DNA of 64,000 nucleotides from Clitoria ternatea (lineage: Eukaryota > Streptophyta > Magnoliopsida > Fabales > Fabaceae), in NCBI GenBank assembly GCA_037962975.1, contig CM075669.1:194750501-194814500 (forward strand). Direction: 5' to 3'. A program made the position numbers and the translations under genes. Positions within the stretch are counted from its first letter, which is position 1. Each line of letters begins with the position of its first letter. The notes under the pieces are model-generated. The model was not told the origin of the DNA. It did no database searches and was given only the letters and a program-made list of their open reading frames with translations. This document shows positions 24,001 through 36,211 of the stretch, one piece after another.

Positions 24001-25433
24001 ACATGTTTTATTGATCTTACGATGATCTTGAGAAAGAAACCTTGTGTTGGTTCTAAATATTAAACAACTATGCATGGTTGTAGTCACATGAGTGGAATGT
24101 ACACATGATAAGAAAGTGAAATTATATAAGTTGGTCTTATTTCATAAGCATTAATTGTTGGCTAGCATATGCATTATTTGTGAGTACATGGCATTTGAAA
24201 TTGAGTGACCAAAATGATTATGTCTCATTAGTATCTTGAATTGGGAGATATTGTTGGTGTTGTTGGCTATTGTTATAATTGTAGTGATGATCATTGTTGG
24301 TGACATAAGAATGATATTTAAGGCTTTTGGCATGAGTTGGCATTATGATATATGATGTATGTATTTAATTGTCAAATTATGGCCTATATGTTGTACCAAT
24401 GAGATTGGATATGTTGAAGGAAAATATGTATGATTACTTCACTATGCATGACTTATCATTATAATTGCTCATCATTGAGAAAATATACTCACTCTCCATG
24501 TTGTCTATTTTAGCCTTGTGATGTAGGTTGGATTGGAGGAGTGGTGCTCTCTTTGGAGGGGCGGCATGGTGTGAAGAGGGTACATTGTTTGCCTTGGCCG
24601 GCAATCTTTTTGAAAATGCTAATTTAAATTCTTGGTAGAATTTATTGTGTATAGGCATTATTTTGTATAGCTTGACTATTGCTGTATATGCCTAAGTTTT
24701 TGGAACTCTGAATGAGTTTGTTAGATTAATTGTTAGTACATTTGAATTTAGAAATTGAACTATGAACTTATTGGTATATTGGTGGTTGATGATCATGAAT
24801 CTTTATGGAAGAGGAATTATGCATGAAAGTTGATATTATGTCACAAAATGGTGTATGTTGCATAGATGTAGTTATGGAGTGAATTTATGAAGCTTTGTTC
24901 ATGTTAGTGTAAATGCTAAATTTTTATCATACAATTGGTACAAGGTATGTAGGATGAGATAATATGATGTATACCTCTTAGTTATGAGTATATTAGGAGG
25001 CCTAGTTGAAAAGAAGCAAAGATTGATGATTTATTAGTATGTATGGATGGTATTGTCACCTAATTAGACTCTTGGAAAAACTTTGATGTGGGTGTTCATG
25101 ATTATGGATTACTAGGCTTGAATGTGTGTGACTATAGGTAGGTATCTTGAACTTGAAGGATTAATAACCAATATGAGAATTAGAGGAATTGGTGCATGAC
25201 AATCTTATATATATATACATTGATGTGTTTAATTAGGTACTTGCTTAACTTTCACCTTCTCATATCTTCACATATGGGTTGGTTTCTAATTAGATCTAGG
25301 GTAGTTATTATAAGCCTTGAATTATGGTATGCCTTACTTAAGTGACAAAATAAGCGCGAAAAAAATTTTCCCTACTTTTTATTAATTAAAAGTAGATAAC
25401 TATAATATTGAATAGTGGATTTAGGGCGCCACA
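21004..25433 (+). repeat. LTR-D1: 4.43-kb solo LTR, probably Ty3/gypsy
   Basis: It begins TGTAACATCCCATAAAT, ends GGGCGCCACA and is flanked by the 5-bp duplication AAGAC. No primer site, polypurine tract or retroviral coding domain lies within it, so it is a single LTR left after LTR-LTR recombination (or a non-coding element of this size). The opening TGTAACATCC and overall layout resemble the Tekay-type LTRs of element B and LTR J. A second diverged copy starts at 54292. Two degenerate repeats around GATCTTG ... CCTTG lie near 23920-24090. The stretch has no recognisable gene; it is long AT-rich non-coding DNA. Confidence 0.82.
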
Positions 25434-26509
25434 AAGACTATGCTATTTGGAAAGAAAGAATAAAAATATTTGTCCAATCCTATGACCTAAAGGTATGGAA
25501 TGCTATTCAATTTGGTCTTTTCATTCCTAAACATATTGTTAATAATGTAGAGTGTATGAAGCCCATGAACTCATGGACTAGTGAAGAGGAAAGAAAGGTA
25601 CAATTCAATCTTAGAGCAAAAATCCTTATAACATTAGCATTAGGACCTAATGAATTTTCTATAGTTATTACTTGTGATAATGCTAAAGAAATATGGGAAA
25701 TTCTTGAAACAATTTATGAAAATGCTAATGATGATAAAGATGCAAGAAGTAGTATTCTTTCTAGTTAATATGAAGGCTTCAAAATAAATCCAGAAGAAGA
25801 GACCATGGAATCGAAAGAAGAAATTGCATGCCTCATGACAGAGCACTCCAAAGATGATGAGGTATGTTCTTTAAATGCATTTAGTGATAATGATGATGAT
25901 GAAATTGACAAAGATGAATTGTTAGAAGCATTTGAACAATTGCATGATAAATTTGTGTCAATTTCAAAGAAATATACATATTCAAAACAAACCATTTTGA
26001 AACTCGAAAATGATTTGCTTGATGCTTAAAATAATGAATTGATAGCCTCAAGTGTCACTCTTAGGAGTTGTAATGATAATAAGGATTGTATTCTTGTTGA
26101 TAAATGTATGCTTCTTGAAAAGGAAAATGAAGAACTAAAAGAAGCATTTAGGAAGCTCACAAATAGTCAAACATATCTAAGTGCACCTCTTGAAGATCAA
26201 AAGCATACACTTGATAGAAAGGTAATAGGTCATTGCAAAAACCCCTTTGCACTCTTTAAGGAAAAACCTAAACCCATTCTAAAATATACAAACCATGAAA
26301 GAAATGGGCATTCAATGTCTAATTGTTTTAAAAGGAGGCACATAAAACATAATAGAAGCCATTACAAGTCTAAAGTGCCTTACTCTTTGGATGCAACATG
26401 TCTTTATTGTGGAGCATATGGTCATATATCATCTAGTTGCTTTATAAAGAAATCCTGTCAAAAGCGTACAAGAAAGGTATGGATTCCGAAAACAAACTTG
26501 AAATCCTAA
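25434..26509 (+). pseudogene. Element H gag, remainder with zinc knuckle
   Basis: Reading resumes after the AAGAC duplication with YAIWKERIKIFVQSYD and carries the UBN2-type gag domain to about 25768, where a stop follows SSILSS. Further open segments at 25805-26029 and 26039-26509 belong to the same gene: an acidic region (DNDDDEIDKDELLEAFEQL), a coiled-coil-like stretch (LLEKENEELKEAFRKL) and a CCHC zinc knuckle CLYCGAYGHISSSC near 26398-26439. A second, eroded knuckle (NHERNGHSMSNC) lies just before. Gag would form the particle and bind RNA. Stops at about 25766 and 26027 break it. Confidence 0.82.
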
Positions 26510-28289
26510 ACTAACAAGGAAGGACCCAACTCTCAAAGGGTACCTTAAAATTTTGAAATATTGTAGGCAAACTTCAAAGCAACAACTTCTCATTGACGGA
26601 TGACCAAAATTCATGTCCTAAGGAGATATCAAGTATCTCAATCTCCACTCCAAAAGACAAAGAAGAATAATAAACCAAGCCAAGATTATGATGACTCATC
26701 ATACATCTAAAAGGTGAAAGCATCCCATGATTTAAGGCTAACAAAAATCCTTGAGAAAGGAAATTAATGTTTTTGAAGGTACCACCCAAAATAAGGAGAT
26801 GAATAAGAAGCTTCTATATGACTCACACAAATTAGATTGTACCAAGACAAAATCCAATGGACAACACTAAAGGTGATACAATAAAAGAGTGTAAGTACTT
26901 GTCTTATAATTAATGTCAATGCTCACTTAAGATGAATTTTGATGTGTGAAGATCTAACTTGATATGTAAGCTTGAATCGATTCACACGTGCATTTTTGGT
27001 TATATACATGTTTCACATTAAAATCAACCATTCATCAACTCCTCTCAATTCCTTATAAAATCCTTCATTGATACATGAAATAGTTGATGTTATTTTAGCT
27101 TAAAAGATGGTTAAATAAGTGGTGTTGAATAAACCTTGAGAAGTGATCTTATATATCCACGTGTGTTAGGAAGGTTTGATACATCAAAATGCTGATAAGT
27201 GAAATCTTGATGCTTAAATCCAATGTCTTGATGATGCATGATCTTGATTATGAAAAGAAATTTGAAACTATGCAACATTGAGTTTGAAAACATGTATTGA
27301 ACAATAATATCAAGAATGATGTGTGCTTACATGATAATAATTGATATCAAAGAGCTGCAATTGGCAAATACATAAGTGATATCATACATAACATCTAGTA
27401 TACGTCATAGCATAGCAAGTGGTATGATAATAAGTGATAATGAATGATGTCCTTCTAAGCATGAATCAAGTATTACTCATCATAACAAGTAGCATCATAT
27501 CAAATATATGATTACATGAGTATATGACTTGCATTACAACTGCACTATAACCATGATATGCTTCTGTGACTTATCTCTAAGTGTTGTAAATGATCTATGC
27601 CAAATGTATTCTCTTGTATAATCACATACTTTTGATAACGGACATATGTGCTCTAGGTAAATGCTTGACCATACCTATATGTAACATCATAGGCACAAGT
27701 TAAGAAGAGAATATTTGAGACAAAAAGGTCATATAGAAAAAATTAGATATATTGGCATATGTTCTAATACAAATGCATGAGTAAGTCAACAAGCTGTATT
27801 AATCATTCCATCTTTGTTATGATACCTAGATATAAGTGAAATTGCATTAACAAGTGATATAGACAATGAACTAGAAATAAGTAGACCATGTATTGTTAAA
27901 AAAATCTTCTCTATTGTTGTTTTGATACTTTGGAATGTTTCATTATAACAATTCTTTAAAATAGGTGGTATCCATTGAAAGAGAAAGATTATTATGCTTG
28001 ATTATTACCATTGCCTATGTTGAAATTAGTGTTTACTCTACCACTATGCTCTGTGAATTATATGAATTATGTTAACAAGTGGTATGAATAACAAATTATA
28101 CAAGCCATAATACTTACAATCATTTAGCTTTTGTGTTGAATCTAGGCTCATAAATGAAATGATTACTAGAAGCTAGATTAGAATCAATATTGGCATTTGA
28201 ATGTTGAATCTTAATCCTTATCAAATAAACATCAAAAATATTTTCCACATTCAAAATGCATTATGGATCAACATCTAAATTTATGAAAT
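26510..28289 (+). other. Element H internal region without recognisable coding
   Basis: Protease and integrase would be expected here but I could not recognise either. The sequence is AT-rich with scattered AAGTGGTAT-like words. Confidence 0.5.
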
Positions 28290-28770
28290 AAATTTCCAAA
28301 ACATGATCTCAAACTTATAAGAGCATTATATGGTTTAAAACAAGCTTCAAGAGCTTGGTGTGAAAGTTTGAGTAAATCGCTTTCAGAATTTTTTTTGGAA
28401 ATCATACTGCATTAAAAACCTACAATTGGTACAAATTCATATGGATTTAATGCTACTAATGAAATGCTTTGTAAAGAGTTTGCTAAGGTTATGTAGGATG
28501 ATTCTAAATTGCCAATGTTGGGAGAACTCTATCTTCGAACTACCAAACTAAGCAAACAAATGATGAAACCTTCATTAGTAAATATTGCAAAGAATTGCTC
28601 AAGAAGTACAACATGGACAAAGCAAAATACCACACCATGTATTTGGACAAGGATGAGAAAAGGATATAAAGATTGCAAAATGTCGAGATATGATTGAATC
28701 CTTACTCTACTTAACTCTTGGTAGACTGACTATCATGTTTGTTGTGTGTGATCATGTGATTAATAATGTT
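28290..28770 (+). pseudogene. Element H reverse transcriptase fragments
   Basis: A first fragment near 28310-28360 reads LIRALYGLKQASRAW, the copia RT signature, and then loses frame. A second stretch, 28455-28750, shows NEMLCKEFAKVM, and in other frames ELLKKYNMDKAK and a SLLYLT-type segment, the order expected in the C-terminal part of copia RT. The YVDD catalytic region between them is missing. At least two frameshifts and a stop are needed to connect these pieces, so this is a deep relic. Confidence 0.75.
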
Positions 28771-29217
28771 AAAACCTTTTGGCAAATTAGTAGATGTGAT
28801 CACTAAATCCCTTGGAAAAGACATTCTTAATAAACATCAAAGAAGGAATTAGAAGTCTTGAGAATATCTAAATTGTATTAATGTCAATGCTTATTCATAT
28901 ATAATTGGTATCATGTGTGATTGAATGATTCATAAGCTTACTTGATGAATGTTGTTCTTGATTATTCACTCTAAATATTAACATGTGAGTATAACATCAA
29001 TCAAATCTATAATTAGTATCAGACTTGATCAAATTGGTATAATTGGTTTCACACGTTAACAAGTGGTATATTTTTTACAAGTGGTATCAATAACAAGTAT
29101 TAAGGGGGAACATACACATAAGTCTTTATCTTTGATTAACTTCTCTATGTTATGATTATAGCACTTACTCTCCTATATGCTTACTTGGAAGAATATCTTT
29201 ATGTTTTTGATGATGCC

Positions 29218-29599
29218 AAAGGGGGAGAAAAAAAGTGAAATATTTAAGGGAAGAAGAATTAAGAATCATAAGAAAAGGATCATATCATATATGTGTGTTT
29301 ATTTGAGAAAATCATGTGGTGCTTACCATACTTGAAAGTAATATCAATTGCATGATTAAAATAGTTGGCATAACTTACAAGACAAAGGGGAAGAAAAATT
29401 AAAAGTTCATCAAATCAAATCTACAAGTAGTTAATAAAAGCTCTAAAAGAACTTTCATTATTAAAAATAGTATACAAATTGAGCACTTTCATGATTCTCA
29501 ATATTATGCATGAACTCCTTAAGAAAGGGGGAGAAATTTTTTCTAGACTAACACCCTCATGAGATGAACATAGTTTGTCATCATCAAAAAGGGGAAGAA
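29218..29599 (+). other. Four polypurine tracts before the 3' LTR of H
   Basis: Purine tracts with a G4-5 core occur at 29218-29237 (AAAGGGGGAGAAAAAAAGTG), 29384-29398, 29521-29537 and 29586-29599, the last abutting the LTR. Multiplied polypurine tracts are a known feature of Sireviruses. Confidence 0.75.
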
Positions 29600-31428
29600 T
29601 GTGTTTGAAAATTGTTTCAAGATTTTGATAATGACAAAGTAAACAAATTGAAGAATCATGACATGACAAATAAAGTTCATGAAGACTCAAAATGCCAAAG
29701 ACATGTGCATAAACTTCTGGGAAGTTTAAAATAAAGAAGTACAAAGAGTCTACAATAAATCAAAGACCAGACTTGAGCTTTATGCATAAGATAATCGATT
29801 ACATGATGAAGCTAATCAATTACAGAGCTGCAAAATAGAAAATAAAATGTATCAGGTATATGTCCTAATCGATTATAGCACTGGGATAATCGATTACCTT
29901 GATTATGGAATGCACTTAATCGATTACAGTAAGGAGGATAATTGATTATAATGTTACAACAAATGGTATAATGTATTAGGTATTTTGCCTAATCGATTAC
30001 AAGGCTAGGATAATCGATTACATTGGTTCTATTTGACACATAATCGATTACAACATAAACATAATCGATTACAATGTTGCGTACAGGAATTAAATGCATC
30101 AGGTATAATGCATAATCGATTACAAGGGTATGCTAATCGATTACATTGACTCTGTCTGACCACTAATCGATTACAAGAAAAAACCTAATCGATTATACAG
30201 CTACTAGACACTTAAAATAATGGATTACAACAAAGCATAATCGATTACAGATTGAGGCGTAATCGATTACCTAAGTGCTAGAATATGGGGAAATGTTTTT
30301 AAAGTGCAGATCCAGCTCACTTCTCCATTCCCAATCGTGTGCCCATGCTGTGCAACAGCTCTGAACCTCCATGGCTCCTCTCCAAGGCCTATAAATAGAG
30401 CTCAAATTCAAGCAAGTAACATAAGAATAAGGAGTCATCAATCAAAGCAATATATTGTGCTTAGTGAGTCTATTTCTCTTGTAGTTTCAGGTTCTGAAAC
30501 TTAGGTTCTAAATTTGCATATCCTCTCTTATTGAGAGTTAGAATTTGAGAGAGCCTTTCAATTGTATATCTACTCTATTGAGAAAGTTATTTGCTAGTAA
30601 ACACAAACACCAAACACAAAGCTTCACTCTAGTTTTGAGTGTTCACAAAGGTTGGGGTTCAACCTTTGGGTATTGAGAGTTTGAAAGATTGGGTGAGGTG
30701 CCCTTGTGTTAGTGGGGATTGAGTTCTTGAGTGTAGGACACTAGGAAGCTGCAATTGCTCATAGCTTGTATCTCTAAACTTCAATAGTGGAAATCCTTTA
30801 AGTGGGTTGCTTGAAGGCGAGATATACACCGGGTTGGTGAAACTCGTTAAATTGGTTTGCATTTCTCTCTACCTTGAACTCTTTATACAACTGCATATAT
30901 AAACTATTTGCTAAAATGCCTGAGCTGAATGTTTGAATTAAAGTTGTTGTTCAAGTAGAAACTTAACTCTGCATGCCAAGTGTTTGATAATTTGCTTGAA
31001 TCAATATTTGGTGAAGTTCTTAATAACTGGAATTTGCTATAACTTGCCAAGTATCTAGAACATTGTTTGCTATCAGCTTTTGTGTGATACTTACTTGATT
31101 GCTATCACTTATCTCATGCACACAAGCTGTTTGATAAATTGAATAAGCTGAATCTTTATAAGAAACATCATATTATTGATGAAATAAATCTAAGCACACC
31201 AACTATTTGATGAATTGCCTAAACCAATAACTTGCCTTGTTTATCACACATAAGGCTGAATATTGTCACTACACATCAAGTGTTTCATAGTGTGATATGT
31301 GCATAAAATTTATTATCTCTTCATTATTGCATCATTTGTATATTACTAACCGTTTTCAAGGGGATTCCACACAAAAGTTTGAAACACTCAATTCATCCCC
31401 CTCTTGAGTGTTGAGGCCTTGGCTAACA
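29600..31428 (+). repeat. Element H 3' LTR (1829 bp)
   Basis: This is the partner of the 5' LTR with the same array (29788-30272) and TATA box (30389-30398). It has a 10-base insertion relative to the 5' LTR near 29897. Confidence 0.92.
29788..30272. repeat. Array of AATCGATTA palindromes in the 3' LTR of H
   Basis: Again about 17 copies, with the same order and spacing as in the 5' LTR; several sites altered in one LTR are intact in the other. Confidence 0.9.
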
Positions 31429-31433
31429 GTGTT
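31429..31433. other. Target-site duplication GTGTT, right of element H
   Basis: GTGTT follows the LTR end GGCTAACA and matches 19051-19055. Confidence 0.85.
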
Positions 31434-31937
31434 AACCCACAAGTTGAATTGTATTAACCACTCTAAACCTGATGGTGTTGACAATTTTACAATTATTCAA
31501 AATATTTAAAAATATTTTTAAAGACATCCTATTTTGAACTTTGGACTCTTAGAGCCCAACTTAGCTAATGTAATAGGCTCATGTTTGGTACATGGTGATA
31601 TAGACTTGCACTTAACCCCATTTTAAACTATATTAACCTAATAGTTGGCTATTTTAAGAATTCTAAAATGGTTTAAAATATTTAAAGGATGGTACGTGGT
31701 GATAAATAATTGCACTTAACCCAATTTAAAATAGTACTAATCTTGTATTAAACTGTATTAACCACTATGAACTTGACGGTATTGAAAATTTTAAATGGTT
31801 TAAAATATTTAAAAATAGTTTTAAACACATCCTATTTTGAACTTTGGACTCTTGGAGCCCAACTCACCCAATGAAATAGGCCCAATGATGGTTCATGGTG
31901 ATACAAACATGCACTTAACCTAATTTTAAATAGTATT
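31434..31937. repeat. Degenerate tandem repeat, second block
   Basis: The block continues the array interrupted by element H, with marker words at 31536 and 31839 and one truncated unit between them. It is cut at 31937 by a solo LTR. Confidence 0.8.
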
Positions 31938-32739
31938 TGATCTGGTCTGGACACCAGCCCTTAAAATAGTACGTCATTTTGGTCGTCCTAGAGGGCCCAC
32001 CGCTGTCACGAGCCAACATCCATACTACAAAGATATGATATAGGAAAGGTTCCTATACCGGTCATTCGGGGTCTCATATGAAATATTGAATCCCTCATCC
32101 GTTCTCACTTTTCTGTCACATACAACCGTTTGCCTCAACGTCATGATAAGATAAGTAAGAGTCACTACTTATCAACATAGATACCCTGCACAGCGGAATG
32201 TGTCTATATCATTCACTGAAGGAAGTAAGTATGATTACAGGCGTGATATACAGAAAAAGGAGGATTATCCCCATCCCTGTGTCAGAATCGTACACTGATC
32301 ATTGACCTACCCACTGTCACACTCTAAATACTAAACCACTTTGATTGATACTTTACACATGGCATCAGAACCATGGGCCCACTAGCGCCCAACGATTCAT
32401 TTTCCACGTTTAACTATAAATAGCATATTCACCAACGCATGCAAGGTTACGTTGTTCTTACTCTCATTGTATTATTGCATTGCTTAAGTGTTCACTGAGT
32501 TCTAATTTACTCTTCTAACTTGAGCGTCAGAGAATCTTCGTAGGTGACACCACCTTTTGCCCCCTAGCAACACGAAACTCTGGTGTGGAGGATCTCCAGG
32601 ACCACAAGACCGGCTTCTCCCACTGAGAGGTCAGATTATAATACCAGATACCCACTGTACCGGTGTATAAATATTACAAAATAAACATTTTATGACTGGT
32701 TCCCACACTGGATCGTGGACCCCGGTTCAGACCAGTTCA
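31938..32739 (+). repeat. 802-bp solo LTR (Ty3/gypsy-like), family I
   Basis: It begins TGATCTGGTC and ends GACCAGTTCA, near-perfect inverted ends, and is flanked by the 5-bp duplication GTATT (31933-31937 and 32740-32744). A TATA box CTATAAATAG lies at 32414-32423, and downstream words such as ACTTGAGCGTCAGAG resemble LTRs of the Tat group. No internal region is present. Confidence 0.85.
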
Positions 32740-33172
32740 GTATTAACCTAGGGTATGAACAATATTAATGATTCTAAAGTTGAGTGTTTTGAAAATTTTA
32801 AAATGGTTCAAAATATTTAAAAATAGTTTTAAATACATCCATTTTGAACTTTGGATTCTTGGAGCCAACTCATCCATTGTAGTAGGCCCATGGATGGTAG
32901 ATGGTGATAAAGTCATGTAATTAACCCATGTTTAAACAACATTAACCTAATATATGAACTGTACCACTTAAGTTGAGTGTTTTGAAAATTTTAAAATCGT
33001 TCAAAATATTTAAAAATAGTATTAAAGATATCCTATTTTGAAATTTGGACTCTTGGAGCCAACTTATCCAATATAAAAGCCTATGGATGGTACATGGTGA
33101 TAAAGACATGCATTTATGGATGGTACATGGTGATAAAGACAAACACTTAACCCAATTGTAAACTGTATTAAT
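32740..33172. repeat. Degenerate tandem repeat, third block
   Basis: Two units (markers at 32846 and 33040, period 194), the second with a short internal duplication of ATGGATGGTACATGGTGATA. It is cut by the solo LTR at 33173. Confidence 0.8.
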
Positions 33173-34579
33173 TGATAGTTCAAAGACAAACTTAGAAGGG
33201 GGGTTGAATAGGCCTGTCACTATTTTTAAAAATAAAACCTTATTAAACAAGATTTAACAACAGACTTAAAGGGTACAGACTCAAACTTAAGAAGAGAAAG
33301 GATAAAGAGATTTGCATAGCAGATTTATACTAGTTCACTTTCAAATGTTAAAGCTATATCCAGTCCCTTTAGTCTGAAGGCTTTTCATTTTGTAAAAATC
33401 CTTTTACATAAACAACACCGTTATACCTCAAGTATTCATGACTCCAGCCACTTCTGGCTTAATCCCTAGTATTCTTTCAACAAGTTACTCCAGACTTAAA
33501 CCCAAGTATTCTTTCAAAAGCTTCTTCAAGCCAAGAGTGTTTCCCGCTAGAAACTAAGTTTGATTAATACACCAGACCTAACTATGTACAGAGTATTTAA
33601 AGAGAAAGGATACATCAAAGATATGCGAAAGAAAAGAATGTAACTGCAAGAAGTAATGTTTATAAAGTATGAGTTCATGTTATCTTATATCTCTGTTTTT
33701 GAATCTTCAATATTTATAATCCAAAGGTTGGGTCTCTTCGTTTTGGCATCTTTTGTAAGTAACCGTTATTGTTTCATTGGTGAAGAGGTAGCCGTTTGAA
33801 TCCGTTGAAGCACGAGGGAAGAGATGAAAATAAGGTCTGCTTTGAGTATAGACGAGAATTGCATGAAATAGGGTGCCTCAAAAGAGATAGGGTATCTCGT
33901 TTGACCTTCTGAAGCCTTCTGACTTGAGTGCAACATGTTGACGGCTTTATGAAGTGTTCAGAGTAGCTTAATCGATTTCTTCCCACGCAAGTGTTTGTTC
34001 CTTTGAGAGTTTTGGCTTTTTGTTTATTTTAGGGTAGAAAAAACTTAGACTAAAGGAGTTTATTATTGATATAGCCTTGCATATTTTGATCCAGACTCAA
34101 GTTTTTCTTAAAAGGACAAGTCTGAGTCTGAAGTGTTTTGAAGCTTGGATAGATGTTCTTGTGGAAGGAAGATGTTGAGTCTATAAAGTGATTTGCTTGA
34201 AGAATATGACTCAGTAGACTTAAGTCTGAGATGGACAGTCTTAGAGATATTTCTTTTGAGTGAAGTCTTCAACTCAGACTTAAGGTAAGGACAAACTTGC
34301 AATATTTTAAATTGGTTCCACGCAGACTTAGGCTGAGATAGACTTGAAATAATTTGAACTTCTCCCACGCAGACTTTGAACGATGGACTCCCCCTTTAAA
34401 TTATAGCTTTTGCATCACAGACTTTACGTTCTGAAATACTTAAGTAAAAGGGTTAAATAACACTTAAACGGACTTTATTTAATTAAAGGTCTTGATGTGT
34501 GTTATTAATAAATTTTGGGGTCTTAAAAGTAATACTTAAATTCTCCAAAGTCCTTTATAAAATAAACTTGGTTCTAACA
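33173..34579 (-). repeat. E1: 1.4-kb solo LTR of the E2 copia family
   Basis: On the plus strand it starts TGATAGTTCAAAGACAAACT and ends TTCTAACA; the first 50 bases match the LTR starts at 40594 and 49757 (ACTTAGAAGGGGGGTTGAAT), so the element was on the minus strand. Flanking duplication is TTAAT (33168-33172) versus TTAAC (34580-34584), one mismatch. It contains no primer site or coding region. Confidence 0.8.
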
Positions 34580-35345
34580 TTAACCATATGTTTGAACTGT
34601 ATTAACCAGTCTAAACTTGACATTGTTGAAAATTTTACAATTGTTTAAAATATTTAAAAGTAGTTATTAACCTAAGATATGAACTGTATTAACTACACTA
34701 AAGTTGAGTGTTTTGAAATTTTTAAAATGCTTCAAAATATTTAAAAATAGTTTTAAAGACATCCTATTTTGAACTTTAGACTCTTAGCCAACCCATCCAA
34801 TGTAAAAGCCTATGGGTGGTACATGGTGACAAAGACATGCACTTATGGATGGTACATGGTGATAAAGACAAGTACTTAACCCAATTGTAAACAGTATTAT
34901 AACCATATATCTGAACTATATTAACCAGTCTAAACTTAACGTTGTTGAAAATTTTACAATGGTTCAAAATATTTAAAAACAATTTTAGATACATCCTATT
35001 TTGAACTTTGGACTTTAGGAGCCCAACTCAACCAATGGAATACGACCATGGTTAGTACATCGTGATAAAGACATGCACTTAACCCATTTTCAAAAGGTAT
35101 TAACCTAGAACTTGCACCATGCACTTAACCCAATTTCAAAAGGTATTAACCTAGAACTTGCACTGTATTAACCACTCTGAACTTGACTGTTTTAAAAATT
35201 TTAAAATCGTTCAAAATATTTACAAATAATTTTAAAGACATCCTATTTTAAACTTTGGACTCTAGGAGCCTTACCCAACCAATGGAATAGGACCATGGTT
35301 GGTACATTATGATAAAGACGTGCACTTAACCCAAGTTTAAAACTC
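34580..35345. repeat. Degenerate tandem repeat, fourth block
   Basis: Three to four units with markers at 34771, 35003 and 35250. A perfect-looking 46-bp internal duplication (35072-35163) lengthens one unit. The array ends near 35345. Confidence 0.8.
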
Positions 35346-36176
35346 TGCTTAATTATACTGAGCTAATACTCTCTCCTACTATATAAGCTTGGTACTCCCT
35401 CTCTCATAAAGATAACAAAATATACATTCAGTTTTGTGTTTCTATTTCTCTTCCAAACTCTCTCTATCCCTACCCCCACTTCTCAAGAAGTTGAGAATTT
35501 ATTCCAATCATACTAGTGATACTACTATCTAAGTTTGTTATGAATGAACTGAAATTTGTTCTATATTGATCATTATGTTTTAATTATTTATTTGAAAGAT
35601 GGTATTAGCGACATTCCTTTAACATTCAGTGTAAGAAACAGGGTTTCATCACAATAACAATGGATTCAGGTTCGTGGTTTGAAAAATAAGGTTTCATGAC
35701 AATAAAATACATGTTAACATCTTGGTTTAATGTTAGATTTAAGGTAATTAACATAAACCTCCGTCGAGGCTTGTTGAAATAACATAAAATGCTAAACCTT
35801 TAGAAAATATCACCCCTGATGTGTTTGACTTAACTCAATGTGAGGCATTTTCTTGGAACAAACTACGGTCAATTTAGGTTACCCAAATGGAGGTATGAAG
35901 GCCATATGAGAGTCCATTAATTCATTCAGGTCTTGTTTTTATTTTAGTGTGTATAAATACTTGGATTTTTCATAATTAATTGGCGTGCAAGGAAGGATAG
36001 AATTTTTGCTTTCTAAACTTAGATAAACTACATAGATCATTTTATAATTTGTATTTAAACCCTAAACCTTAAATCGTAAGAAGGTAAGGGAATATTTAGA
36101 AGCTTCTATAGTTGTTGTTCCATTTTCAAATTATAATTTAATAAATTTTTTTAAAAAAATCAAGTCACGTATACTA

Positions 36177-36211
<35 letters not shown>

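Larger units (their letters stand above)
19056..31428 (+). mobile_element. Element H: SIRE-like Ty1/copia retrotransposon, degenerate
   Basis: The element has LTRs at 19056-20873 and 29600-31428, a Met-tRNA primer site at 20876-20887, the start of gag at 20929, a 4.43-kb solo LTR in gag (21004-25433), the rest of gag to 26509, RT remnants near 28290-28770 and several polypurine tracts before the 3' LTR. GTGTT duplications flank it. The LTRs differ by roughly 3-5% by eye, so it is older than element B. Without the insertion the internal region is only about 4.3 kb, so much of pol is missing or unrecognisable. The gag type, primer site and repeated polypurine tracts fit the Sirevirus group. Confidence 0.9.

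Noticed and set aside
23543..24658. Several short minus-strand frames in LTR-D1.
   Set aside because: AT-rich low-complexity translations inside a non-coding solo LTR, not shared with LTR-D2.
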